This document shows, one piece after another, positions 6,050-13,354 of a stretch of DNA of 17,038 nucleotides (the first letter of the stretch is position 1; each line of letters opens with the position of its first letter). The stretch spans positions 1 through 17,038 of the forward strand of contig CALNCC010000181.1 in assembly GCA_937875275.1 (NCBI GenBank). The letters run 5' to 3'. The notes below the pieces were generated by a model. The model saw only the letters and a list, made by a program, of their open reading frames with translations. It was not told the origin of the DNA and ran no database searches. Position numbers and translations under genes: made by a program. This stretch comes from an uncultured Dysgonomonas sp. GTDB taxonomy: Bacteria; Bacteroidota; Bacteroidia; Bacteroidales; Dysgonomonadaceae.

Positions 6050-8698
6050 ATGAAACATTTGTTTTTTATTATCTCCTTCTTCTGTTGTGCCCTTTCGGTT
6101 CAGGCTGCGTCTGTTAGTCCGGCAGAGCTGCAATGCGAGTACCTCAGCAACCCATTGGGGATAGATGCAACGAACCCTCGTCTGAGTTGGAAACTGGAGG
6201 CAGTGGATGTAACGGCAAACGGGCAGAAGCAAACAGCCTATAATATACTTGTAGCCAGTGATCTCCGTCTGTTGCAACAAGGCAAAGGCGATATCTGGGA
6301 CTCGGGGAAAGTGCTTTCCGCCGAATCAGTGAATATACGCTATGCGGGCAGCCCTTTAGCATCCGGCAAGCAATATTTTTGGCAAGTTCGCGTAGCGGAC
6401 GAGTCCGGCAAATGGTCTGATTGGAGTAGTGCATGCTCGTGGAGTATGGGACTGCTGCACCAAGGCGAATGGAAAGCAAAATGGATAGGAAGCCCCGAAG
6501 GTGTGGGTAAACGACTCCTTGCCCAACCGGCAGACAATACGATGAGCGACCCGTGGTTCAGAAAAACATTCGACCTATTGCAACAACCCGACAGAGCCGT
6601 GATGTATGTCGCCTCGGTAGGTTATCATGAACTGTACGTGAATGGCAGAAAAATAGGAGACGATGTGCTGGCTCCGTCTGTCGCCGACCACAGCAAACGA
6701 GCGAGATACGTAACCTACGACATCACACAATATCTAAATAAAGGAGAGAATGCAATTTCACTGTGGTTGGGAGTCTCTTGGTCTATATATCCATCCTACC
6801 AAACCGACGATAAACCTGCCGCTCCTATTGTGCTGGGGCAAGCCGATATTGATTTGCTTGACGGGCAGAATGTTCGGGTTGTAACCGATGATACTTGGAA
6901 AACGCACAATAGCCCCAGTATGCTGACCGGCTATTGGGATGCCCACCATTTCGGAGGAGAGTTTTATGATGCTAACTTAGAGATGCCGGGATGGAATGAA
7001 GCCAATTTTGACGACTCTGCTTGGATGCAAGCTGTTGTATTCAATCCCAATCTGATTGTCTCTGCCGAAATGAGCGAGGGAAACAAACTATTTAAAGAAA
7101 TTACCCCCTTAGCGATAGATGAGGTAGAGCCGGGTGTTTATCGTGTAAATATGGGTGCGAATTATACCGGTTGGTTTCAGCTAAATCTATCAGGTGAGCC
7201 CGGCGATGAGATTAAGTTCGACTTTTCGGAATCGGAAGGCAGTGCCAATAGCTTTGGCATTCGGAGTACCTATAAAATAGGTGCAACAGGGAAAGGTGTT
7301 TTCTGCAATCGATTCAATTACATGACCGCGAAGTGGGTACGCATTTCGGGATTGAAGAACAAGCCGACCATGTCTGATATAAAAGCTTGGATGATTCGTC
7401 CCGATTATAAGCGAACCGGATACTTCGAGTGCGATCAACCAAATATGAACGAGGTGTATAAAACGACCTTGTGGACATACGAAAACTTGAGTTTGGGTAA
7501 CTATATCGTAGATTGCCCTCATCGCGAACGTCGCGGATACGGAGGCGATGCTTTGGCAACCACTCGGGTGGCATTGGGCAATTATCAGATGGGAGCCTTC
7601 TACTCGAAGTGGATGGAAGATTGGCGCGACGTGCAGTTGCCTGATGGCGATGTTCCTCACACTGCTCCAACCTATCAAGGGGGAGGTGGCCCTTCGTGGA
7701 GTGGCTATTGTGTCGTTCTCCCTTGGGAAATGTACAAGCAATATGGCGATGCGAAGATAATAGCAGAAAGTTTCCCGACCATCGAGCGGTGGTTAGCGTT
7801 TATGGAAACAAAATCGGAGAATAACATGCTGGTTCGCTGGGGAAGCAAATGGGATTTTCTCGGCGATTGGCTTTGGCCTAATGCGTGGGACGAACGTTCG
7901 CGCATGGAAAAACAAGGGCTTGCGTTGGGCGACACGCAGGAAACCTTATTCTTCAACAACTGTGTGTGGGTGCATAATTTAGACCTTGCTGCCCGCATGG
8001 CAGATATATTGGGGAACGATAAAGGTGAATTTTATCGCCATCGCGCCGAAGAAATCAGGCAGGCAGTGCACAACAAGTTTTTCAACCCTGAGGATAATAG
8101 TTACGTAAACGGATACCAAGCCTATTTAGCCACAGCCTTAGCGGCAAATATACCACCCTCAACGCTCCGCGAGAAGGTGTGGAAACGATTGGAAGATGAA
8201 ATAAGGGTAAAGCGTGATGGGCATTTTTGGGGTGGAATTACAGCCGGATCGTACTTGTTCCATTTATTGTTGGATGAACAGCGGCACGATCTCATCTATC
8301 AGATGGTCAGCAAAGAAGACTATCCGGGATGGATAAATATGATAAGCAAAGGACCGGGAACTTTTTTTGAAGACTGGCGATGTAACGGATCGGCACTACA
8401 TAGTTCTTATCTTTATGTCGGCAGTTGGTTTGTCGAAGGATTGGGTGGGATTCGTCAACCGCAGGCAGGATTCAAGCACTTTGTTGTTGCGCCATGGATA
8501 TCTAAAGACGGACCTAAGGAAGTGAAGAGTCACTACGATTCGATGTATGGGCGTATAGTCTCCAATTGGAAATTGACAGGAAACACTATCGAGATTAAGG
8601 TTGTTGTTCCGCCCAATACTACGGCAACATTGCAGGTTGCCAACACTGTGAAGGAACTGGATGCCGGCACTTATGTGTTTGAATTGCCATATGAATAG
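6050..8698 (+). CDS. Exported alpha-L-rhamnosidase, GH78
   Basis: This 882-residue enzyme releases terminal alpha-L-rhamnose from plant or bacterial glycans and glycosides by inversion. A signal peptide covers about 1-19 (ends VQA-A) and no lipobox cysteine follows, so it is predicted periplasmic or secreted. The order is an N-terminal fibronectin-like domain (about 23-135), a carbohydrate-binding jelly-roll region with GYHELYVNGRKIGDDVLAPS (191-210), the beta-sandwich, the (alpha/alpha)6 barrel (about 450-800) and a C-terminal beta domain. The family motif DCPHRERRGYGGDA (488-501) supplies D488, E493 and D500. The second catalytic glutamate is E774 in GTFFEDW. All the GH78 acidic residues appear present. 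It starts 65 bases after the aminotransferase with no obvious terminator between them. Its placement among aryl-pathway genes is unusual; no SusC/SusD pair is nearby. Confidence 0.93.
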   Translation: MKHLFFIISFFCCALSVQAASVSPAELQCEYLSNPLGIDATNPRLSWKLEAVDVTANGQKQTAYNILVASDLRLLQQGKGDIWDSGKVLSAESVNIRYAGSPLASGKQYFWQVRVADESGKWSDWSSACSWSMGLLHQGEWKAKWIGSPEGVGKRLLAQPADNTMSDPWFRKTFDLLQQPDRAVMYVASVGYHELYVNGRKIGDDVLAPSVADHSKRARYVTYDITQYLNKGENAISLWLGVSWSIYPSYQTDDKPAAPIVLGQADIDLLDGQNVRVVTDDTWKTHNSPSMLTGYWDAHHFGGEFYDANLEMPGWNEANFDDSAWMQAVVFNPNLIVSAEMSEGNKLFKEITPLAIDEVEPGVYRVNMGANYTGWFQLNLSGEPGDEIKFDFSESEGSANSFGIRSTYKIGATGKGVFCNRFNYMTAKWVRISGLKNKPTMSDIKAWMIRPDYKRTGYFECDQPNMNEVYKTTLWTYENLSLGNYIVDCPHRERRGYGGDALATTRVALGNYQMGAFYSKWMEDWRDVQLPDGDVPHTAPTYQGGGGPSWSGYCVVLPWEMYKQYGDAKIIAESFPTIERWLAFMETKSENNMLVRWGSKWDFLGDWLWPNAWDERSRMEKQGLALGDTQETLFFNNCVWVHNLDLAARMADILGNDKGEFYRHRAEEIRQAVHNKFFNPEDNSYVNGYQAYLATALAANIPPSTLREKVWKRLEDEIRVKRDGHFWGGITAGSYLFHLLLDEQRHDLIYQMVSKEDYPGWINMISKGPGTFFEDWRCNGSALHSSYLYVGSWFVEGLGGIRQPQAGFKHFVVAPWISKDGPKEVKSHYDSMYGRIVSNWKLTGNTIEIKVVVPPNTTATLQVANTVKELDAGTYVFELPYE

Positions 8699-8729
8699 GA
8701 ATGTATTTAAAACTGAATATAATTTTGCT

Positions 8730-9359
8730 ATGAGAAAGGCTTTGTTATTAATCGTTACTCTATTATGTACATATAGTGTGTCTTCACAAAAATATGTGCA
8801 TGTCGTAGAATGCGACAGCATACCCGAAGGGGGGCAAACTATATTTGCATTGTCAGCGGATAGAATTTTACCTCAGATAACGCCTTCTTCAAATTTGGAG
8901 GGAGAATTGGAACTTTCCATCAAAAAAGATGAGAAAGAGATAAATGAGGATAAATATTATATTTATGTTTCGAGTTTCAACGATACTATTCAGGTCATAA
9001 AAGAACTATTGAACTTGGAGGGAGACAATCGAATGCTGTGCATCCCGGTTACCTCTCACAGTTCGACCCCGTCAACGTCTAATTTTCTTGATGAACGGGA
9101 ATCGGTGTCGGTGCAAGTGTATGCCCTTTACATGATTTGGGGATTGTTTTTCGATTATGAATACAATGCCGCCTATCCTGTGTTGATGGAACATCCTTTG
9201 CGTGGAAAACAAGCAACTTTAGCTGCCGTTTCGGGAAAGTCGGTCGAAGAAAAAGCATTTGCCTTGTATCGCAAATGGCTCAAAAACGGAAAGGGAAAAA
9301 CGGAGCGATTGAGAAAAAACGATCCATTGGAAGGGAGTAACGTGAAATGGAAGCATTAA
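8730..9359 (+). CDS. Exported protein of unknown function
   Basis: I do not recognise this 209-residue protein. The ATG at 8730 is preferred over an in-frame start inside the rhamnosidase gene because it begins directly with a clean signal peptide (MRKALLLIVTLLCTYSVSSQ), cleaved near residue 19-20. There is no lipobox. The mature part has an acidic/lysine-rich middle (EGELELSIKKDEKEINEDK), a serine/threonine-rich patch (SHSSTPSTSNF), a conserved-looking aromatic stretch (YALYMIWGLFFDYEYNAAYPVL) and a very basic C-terminus. No catalytic motif is apparent. It starts 31 bases after the GH78 stop and ends 10 bases before the methyltransferase, so it is probably co-transcribed with the latter. A role outside the cytoplasm follows from the signal peptide; nothing more specific can be said. 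Confidence 0.75.
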   Translation: MRKALLLIVTLLCTYSVSSQKYVHVVECDSIPEGGQTIFALSADRILPQITPSSNLEGELELSIKKDEKEINEDKYYIYVSSFNDTIQVIKELLNLEGDNRMLCIPVTSHSSTPSTSNFLDERESVSVQVYALYMIWGLFFDYEYNAAYPVLMEHPLRGKQATLAAVSGKSVEEKAFALYRKWLKNGKGKTERLRKNDPLEGSNVKWKH

Positions 9360-9369
9360 AATATAGCGA

Positions 9370-10134
9370 ATGGGATTAAGAAAAAAATACAAAAAAATGA
9401 TACGCTCGATTATACCCGACGATTATTATCTGCTGGTAAAAGGCTTTTGTCCGGTATGCAACTCCGAATCACGTTTTTTCTCCAACAACAGTTGGTTGCG
9501 AGAAAGTTTGCATTGCGACAATTGTCGTTCCATATCTCGCGAAAGGGCTTTGATGTTAGAAATAGAGAAGCATGTGCCCCAATGGCGGGGTTTGCGGATA
9601 CACGAATCCTCGCCCAATGGCGGAGCACTGAGTACAAAATTGAAAAATGAGTGCTGTAATTATACCGCTTCGCAATATTATCCTTCTCATGTATTCGGAG
9701 ATATGGTAGGCGAGTTTCGCAATGAGGATCTTGAAAGACAGAGCTTTGCCGATGGGACGTTCGATCTGGTAATAACGCAAGATGTGCTCGAACATGTGTA
9801 TGATCCCCAATCGGCTTTCAAAGAAATATGTCGCACGTTGGCTGACGGAGGAATGCACATCTTCACGGTACCAATAGAAAACAAGCATGCCGAGACACAG
9901 GTGTGGGCTGAAAAGGGAGATGATGGCAGCCCCATTTTTCTGTTTTATCCCGAATATCATGGCAACCCGATTGACGAAAACGGCTCTCCTGTAACCATGC
10001 ATTGGGGATACGATATTGTCAATTTCATTCAGGCTGCAACAAATATGGACACCACTGTCATAACTGCACGAAATGCCCGTTGTGGTATCGAAGGCGATGT
10101 GGAAGTCTTTGTCAGTATAAAAAAAGAAGTATAA
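9370..10134 (+). CDS. Class I SAM-dependent methyltransferase with N-terminal zinc ribbon
   Basis: The 254-residue protein begins with a basic stretch. A four-cysteine knuckle follows (C27-P-V-C30 and C49-D-N-C52) that should bind zinc. A class I methyltransferase domain of the Methyltransf_11 type comes next. Its best-conserved segment is FADGTFDLVITQDVLEHV (126-143), followed by FKEICRTLADGGMHIFTVP, which correspond to motifs around strands 4 and 5. The strand-1 glycine loop is weak: it reads IHESSPNGG (77-85), not the classic GxGxG. Members with this layout are often found in glycan or small-molecule clusters with unknown substrate. The protein is cytoplasmic. It follows an exported protein by 10 bases and precedes paaK by 41. 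The target is unknown; an O- or N-methyl acceptor cannot be chosen from sequence. Confidence 0.82.
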   Translation: MGLRKKYKKMIRSIIPDDYYLLVKGFCPVCNSESRFFSNNSWLRESLHCDNCRSISRERALMLEIEKHVPQWRGLRIHESSPNGGALSTKLKNECCNYTASQYYPSHVFGDMVGEFRNEDLERQSFADGTFDLVITQDVLEHVYDPQSAFKEICRTLADGGMHIFTVPIENKHAETQVWAEKGDDGSPIFLFYPEYHGNPIDENGSPVTMHWGYDIVNFIQAATNMDTTVITARNARCGIEGDVEVFVSIKKEV

Positions 10135-10175
10135 CAATCAACTAAACAAAATAACCATATAACTAAATTAATCTT

Positions 10176-11477
10176 ATGATTTGGAACAAAGCAAAAGAGT
10201 GCATGAGCCAAGAAGACAAACGCCGACTGCAAGGAGAACGTCTGCGCAAATTGGTGGAAAAAGTATATCATAGCACTCCTTTTTATCGACAGAAAATGCA
10301 GGAAATGGATATCACACCCGACGACATAAAGACGGTGGACGATATCGTGAAACTGCCTTTTACCACGAAACAAGACCTGAGAGACAACTATCCCTACGGA
10401 CTGTTTGCCGTGCCCATGTCGCAGATTGTACGCCTCCATGCATCGTCGGGAACGACAGGCAAACCAACCGTTGTGGGCTATACACGCCGCGACTTGTCGG
10501 TATGGTCTGAAATGACTGCCCGATGCCTCAGTGCATTCGGAACGGATGATAACGATATATTCTCGGTAGGATATGGCTACGGCTTATTCACAGGAGGGTT
10601 GGGGTTACACTACGGCGTTGAACATCTGGGGGCTACGGTTATCCCAATGTCTACCGGAAACACGGATAAGCATATCCAACTGTCTCACGACTTCGGAGCA
10701 ACGGCACTTGCCTGCACCCCGTCTTATGCCTTGTATCTCGCCGAAGCGATGGCTAAAACAGGCATTCCCCGCAGTGAGTTTAAATTGCGTACAGCGATAT
10801 TGGGCGCAGAGCCTTGGACTGAAAATATGCGGAAGGAAATAGAGGCGAAATTGGGTGTAGACGCTTATAACATATACGGACTGAGCGAGATAATGGGTCC
10901 CGGCGTGTCGCACGAATGTGAATACAAAGACGGTTCGCATATTATAGACGACCACTTCTTGCCCGAAATCATTTCTCCCGATACGCTCACGCAGATGCCG
11001 TATGGCGAACAGGGCGAGCTGGTGTTCACAACATTGACCAAAGAAGGGTTGCCGCTGTTGCGTTATCGCACCAAGGACTTGTGTACGCTGAACCCCGAAA
11101 CATGCAAATGCGGACGTACCAGTGTGCGCATGAGCCGCATCGTAGGACGTAGCGACGACATGCTCATCATTCGTGGTGTAAACGTGTTCCCGTCGCAGAT
11201 AGAGAGCGTGATTCTCGATCTCGAAGAATTTGAACCGCACTATATGCTTGTCGTGGATAGGGTAAACAACCTCGACATACTCGAAGTACAGGTTGAGGTG
11301 CGTGACGGATTCTATTCAGATGAGATCACTCAGATGTTAGCTCTGAAAAAGAAAATCGCACACCGCCTGCAAAGTGTCTTGGGCATCAGTGCCGACATTA
11401 AGCTTGTCGAGCCTTTCAGCATCAAACGCAGCGAGGGTAAGGCTCAGCGTGTAATAGACAAACGTTCGTTAAACTAA
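10176..11477 (+). CDS. paaK: Phenylacetate-CoA ligase (arylacetate-CoA ligase)
   Basis: This 433-residue member of the ANL adenylating superfamily converts phenylacetate (and probably indole- or hydroxyphenylacetate) with ATP and CoA to the CoA thioester, AMP and pyrophosphate. The P-loop-like HASSGTTGKPTVV is at 88-100. A-motifs follow: IYGLSE (233-238), RYRTKDL (296-302) with a CxCGR segment (310-314) and GRSDDMLIIRGVNVFPSQIE (324-343). The catalytic lysine K422 lies in SEGKAQRVID near the end. Length is standard for PaaK. No oxygenase (paaABCDE) or ring-opening genes are present, so this is not the aerobic phenylacetate pathway. The ACT-domain gene that often follows paaK in anaerobes starts 14 bases downstream. 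With IorAB upstream, it can either make ATP from arylacetyl-CoA in reverse or activate arylacetates for carboxylation. Confidence 0.95.
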   Translation: MIWNKAKECMSQEDKRRLQGERLRKLVEKVYHSTPFYRQKMQEMDITPDDIKTVDDIVKLPFTTKQDLRDNYPYGLFAVPMSQIVRLHASSGTTGKPTVVGYTRRDLSVWSEMTARCLSAFGTDDNDIFSVGYGYGLFTGGLGLHYGVEHLGATVIPMSTGNTDKHIQLSHDFGATALACTPSYALYLAEAMAKTGIPRSEFKLRTAILGAEPWTENMRKEIEAKLGVDAYNIYGLSEIMGPGVSHECEYKDGSHIIDDHFLPEIISPDTLTQMPYGEQGELVFTTLTKEGLPLLRYRTKDLCTLNPETCKCGRTSVRMSRIVGRSDDMLIIRGVNVFPSQIESVILDLEEFEPHYMLVVDRVNNLDILEVQVEVRDGFYSDEITQMLALKKKIAHRLQSVLGISADIKLVEPFSIKRSEGKAQRVIDKRSLN

Positions 11478-11491
11478 ACAATCAACAGGCT

Positions 11492-11917
11492 ATGAGAATA
11501 GAACAACTTTCAGTTTTTATAGAAAACAAAACAGGGCGCATCAATGAGGTAACCCGCATATTGGGCGAAAACAATATTAATATGACCGCTTTCAGTCTCG
11601 CCGAAAATACCGATTTCGGTATCTTGCGAATGATTGTTTCGGATGTCGATTTGGCGATAAAGGTATTGAAAGAGGCACATTTCGGGGTGAGCAAGACCGA
11701 TGTCATTTGCCTCATCTGCCCCAACAAACCGGGAGCAATGGCTTTGGTATTGGATTATCTTGCCAAAGAAAATGTCTTTATCGAATATATGTATGCTTTC
11801 TCGCAGGGAGGCGAGGCAAATGTAGTTATTCGACCGACAGATATCGACCTTTGCATAGATATCCTTTCCCGTTGCAAATGCGGATTGCTGAGCAGGGGCG
11901 ACATTAAGCAGCATTGA
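11492..11917 (+). CDS. Tandem ACT-domain protein linked to paaK
   Basis: This 141-residue stand-alone regulator-type protein is made of two ACT domains and nothing else. The first is about residues 1-68 (IEQLSVFIENKTGRINEVTRIL, with the usual N-K-x-G-R turn). The second is about 70-135 (VICLICPNKPGAMALVLDYL, again N-K-P-G). ACT domains bind amino acids at domain interfaces, and the paired N-K-x-G motifs at 12-15 and 77-80 are the typical ligand-side turns. It starts 14 bases after paaK and ends the nine-gene run. Proteins of this type are repeatedly found beside paaK/ior genes in anaerobes. A role in sensing Phe, Tyr or Trp to adjust the ligase or oxidoreductase is plausible but not shown by the sequence. 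Confidence 0.88.
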   Translation: MRIEQLSVFIENKTGRINEVTRILGENNINMTAFSLAENTDFGILRMIVSDVDLAIKVLKEAHFGVSKTDVICLICPNKPGAMALVLDYLAKENVFIEYMYAFSQGGEANVVIRPTDIDLCIDILSRCKCGLLSRGDIKQH

Positions 11918-11938
11918 TAATCAACATTGCTTTTTTTA
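11910..11938 (+). terminator. Weak hairpin plus T-tract after the ACT-domain gene
   Basis: AGCA (11910-11913) can pair with TGCT (11928-11931), and TTGA pairs with TCAA inside it, with a small bulge. A run of seven Ts follows directly (11931-11937). The position, overlapping the stop codon of the last gene in the run, fits an intrinsic terminator. The stem is poor, so confidence is limited. Confidence 0.4.
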
Positions 11939-11970
11939 TAGATTGTTAGGCGAGAGGTGGGCTTTCGAAA

Positions 11971-11997
11971 AAAAAGATTAAACATTTGAATCTTTTT
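11971..11997. repeat. AT-rich inverted repeat upstream of the lipoprotein cluster
   Basis: AAAAAGATT (11971-11979) and AATCTTTTT (11989-11997) are perfect 9-bp arms around a nine-base loop. The second arm ends in Ts, so it may be a second weak terminator. It may also be a regulatory site for the lipoprotein genes that begin 46 bases later. A TTTG at 11985-11988 and a near-consensus TAACTTTA at 12015-12022 might form a promoter, but their 26-base spacing is longer than usual. Confidence 0.4.
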
Positions 11998-12042
11998 ACA
12001 GCCTGTCTTTCGTCTAACTTTATATGTCTAAAAAAACAAACT

Positions 12043-12471
12043 ATGAAAAATATCTTTTTAGTGCTGAGTGTATTTTTATTGGCATCGTGCACATACAAGT
12101 ATAGTGTCAATTTCGATTCCACATCGGGTAGTCATACATTCAAGGCTGAGAGGTGCGACGTCTATGTCAGAGCAGCAGGCGATGAGTCCGGCAATATTAT
12201 TCTCAGCTTTGCGAAAGATTCGCTCAACTTAGACAAACAAGAGGACGTTATCTTGTATGAGAATCAGAAGGTAGTCCATTTCGCAATAAAAGGAGACAGT
12301 GTTTTTTTCGCAGCCGATGCGCCGGTCGTTCTCTCGCAGAACAATTCGCATTTGGGCTTTGGGTTTAAGGCGGTCGACGATTTTCAAAATATGAGTAAGA
12401 GATCTTTTGATATAAAAATAGACTTGAAATACACCGATGATTTCTTTTGGGTTGTAAAACAAGTACACTAA
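12043..12471 (+). CDS. Small lipoprotein, tandem family copy 1
   Basis: This 142-residue lipoprotein has signal peptide MKNIFLVLSVFLLASC with lipobox LASC and lipidated Cys16. The start was set at 12043 because the signal peptide begins there. An upstream in-frame ATG would add a non-signal extension. The mature domain has the pattern shared with the next two genes: CDVYVRAAGDESGNIILSFA (about 39-58), a GDSVFF motif, FGF, and a WVVKQ end. No known domain is recognised. The position after the lipobox is Thr, not the Asp that would suggest inner-membrane retention; Bacteroidetes rules differ, so localisation is uncertain. It is first in a three-gene cluster with gaps of 18 and 10 bases. The function is unknown. 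Confidence 0.8.
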   Translation: MKNIFLVLSVFLLASCTYKYSVNFDSTSGSHTFKAERCDVYVRAAGDESGNIILSFAKDSLNLDKQEDVILYENQKVVHFAIKGDSVFFAADAPVVLSQNNSHLGFGFKAVDDFQNMSKRSFDIKIDLKYTDDFFWVVKQVH

Positions 12472-12489
12472 TATAAAATTTAACAAACT

Positions 12490-12900
12490 ATGAAAAACCT
12501 TTTTTTTGTATTGAGTGTGTTCTTATTAGCTTCGTGCAGTCATAATGCTGTGTCGGACAGCCGTAGTCATATATTTAAGGTAAAGAAGTGTGATGTATAT
12601 GTAAAGGCCTCAAGCGATGAGGCAGGAAATGTCATTTTGAGTTTTGCAAAAGACTCGACAAATATAGGCGACGAAGATTGTATTCGATATGCTAATAATG
12701 GGCAAATGTATTTCTCTGTAAAGGGCGACAGTATTATATTCCCATCCGAATTGTCAGCTCCTATATCTCAGAAAAGCACATCGTTTAGTTTTGGTATTAG
12801 ACCTGCCGACGCTTTGGAACGAATGGTGTATAAAGAATCGGCTGTCAGTATAAAACTGATGAAAAAAGGCTATACTTGGGTAGTGGAACAAACTTCATAA
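12490..12900 (+). CDS. Small lipoprotein, tandem family copy 2
   Basis: This 136-residue lipoprotein is closely related to copy 1. Signal peptide MKNLFFVLSVFLLASC gives lipidated Cys16. The mature part repeats the family pattern: SHIFKVKKCDVYVKASSDEA, then GNVILSFAKDS, KGDSIIF, SFGIRPADALERM and a WVVEQ end. These align block by block with copy 1, and the conserved cysteine before DVYV is kept. Similarity extends outside the coding region: CAAACTATGAAA occurs at the start codon of all three copies (12484-12495 here). No enzyme motif is seen. Function is unknown, but the conservation of the mature part argues that it is a real gene. Confidence 0.8.
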   Translation: MKNLFFVLSVFLLASCSHNAVSDSRSHIFKVKKCDVYVKASSDEAGNVILSFAKDSTNIGDEDCIRYANNGQMYFSVKGDSIIFPSELSAPISQKSTSFSFGIRPADALERMVYKESAVSIKLMKKGYTWVVEQTS

Positions 12901-12910
12901 AAATCAAACT

Positions 12911-13330
12911 ATGAAATATTTATACATAATATTATTTATCCCATTATTAGCTTCGTGCAGCTTCAATGTCGATTGGAAGAAAACATATCCGGACGTGGGT
13001 TCAACGACGAAGATGGATAACGGAGTGTTTCTTCATGCGTTTCGGCACTCCGATGGTAAAGTCAGCATCTCTTTCTCAAGAGACTCTCTGTTGTTGGACG
13101 AGAAAAAAGACTTCGTCGAATTTGAACCAACCGAAGAAGTCGATATCATGTTCGACGGAGACAGTATCTTTTTCGCCTCGGGAGACAAAAAGCTGAAAGT
13201 GAATAAGCAAAACAATCAACACTTCAGCTTTGGACGAGTATCTTCAAAAGAATTTAATGATACGTCGAAGCCTTGTTGTTTCATCGAATGTGCGGATGGA
13301 CGCATGTCGATAATCCGCCCTGCGCAATAA
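12911..13330 (+). CDS. Small lipoprotein, tandem family copy 3 (diverged)
   Basis: This 139-residue lipoprotein has lipobox LASC and lipidated Cys16. It is the most diverged of the three. It keeps the core HSDGKVSISFSRDSLLLDEK, DGDSIFFAS and FSFGR, which match SGNIILSFAKDSLNLDKQ, KGDSVFFAA and GFGFK of copy 1. It has lost the CDVYV cysteine and the W-V-V-x-Q ending, and instead ends with CCFIECADGRMSIIRPAQ, with three additional cysteines. Its start lies 10 bases after the stop of copy 2. The change in cysteine content suggests altered folding or partner. The function is unknown. Confidence 0.78.
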   Translation: MKYLYIILFIPLLASCSFNVDWKKTYPDVGSTTKMDNGVFLHAFRHSDGKVSISFSRDSLLLDEKKDFVEFEPTEEVDIMFDGDSIFFASGDKKLKVNKQNNQHFSFGRVSSKEFNDTSKPCCFIECADGRMSIIRPAQ

Positions 13331-13354
13331 GAAAGCGAGAGCCGGTGCTTACAA

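Noticed and set aside
8720..8727. TAATTTTG, an exact TAnnTTTG match just before the exported unknown gene
   Set aside because: It ends three bases from the ATG, which would put the transcript start inside the coding region, and the nearest TTTG is far outside normal -33 spacing. AT-rich chance match is more likely.
8661..8729. An earlier in-frame start for the exported unknown protein, overlapping the GH78 gene
   Set aside because: It adds 23 polar residues in front of an otherwise clean signal peptide; the ATG at 8730 fits better.
12043..13330. Lipoprotein cluster considered as type VI or toxin-immunity genes
   Set aside because: No toxin, transport or immunity domain is nearby, and the three proteins only show lipoprotein signals and a shared unknown domain.
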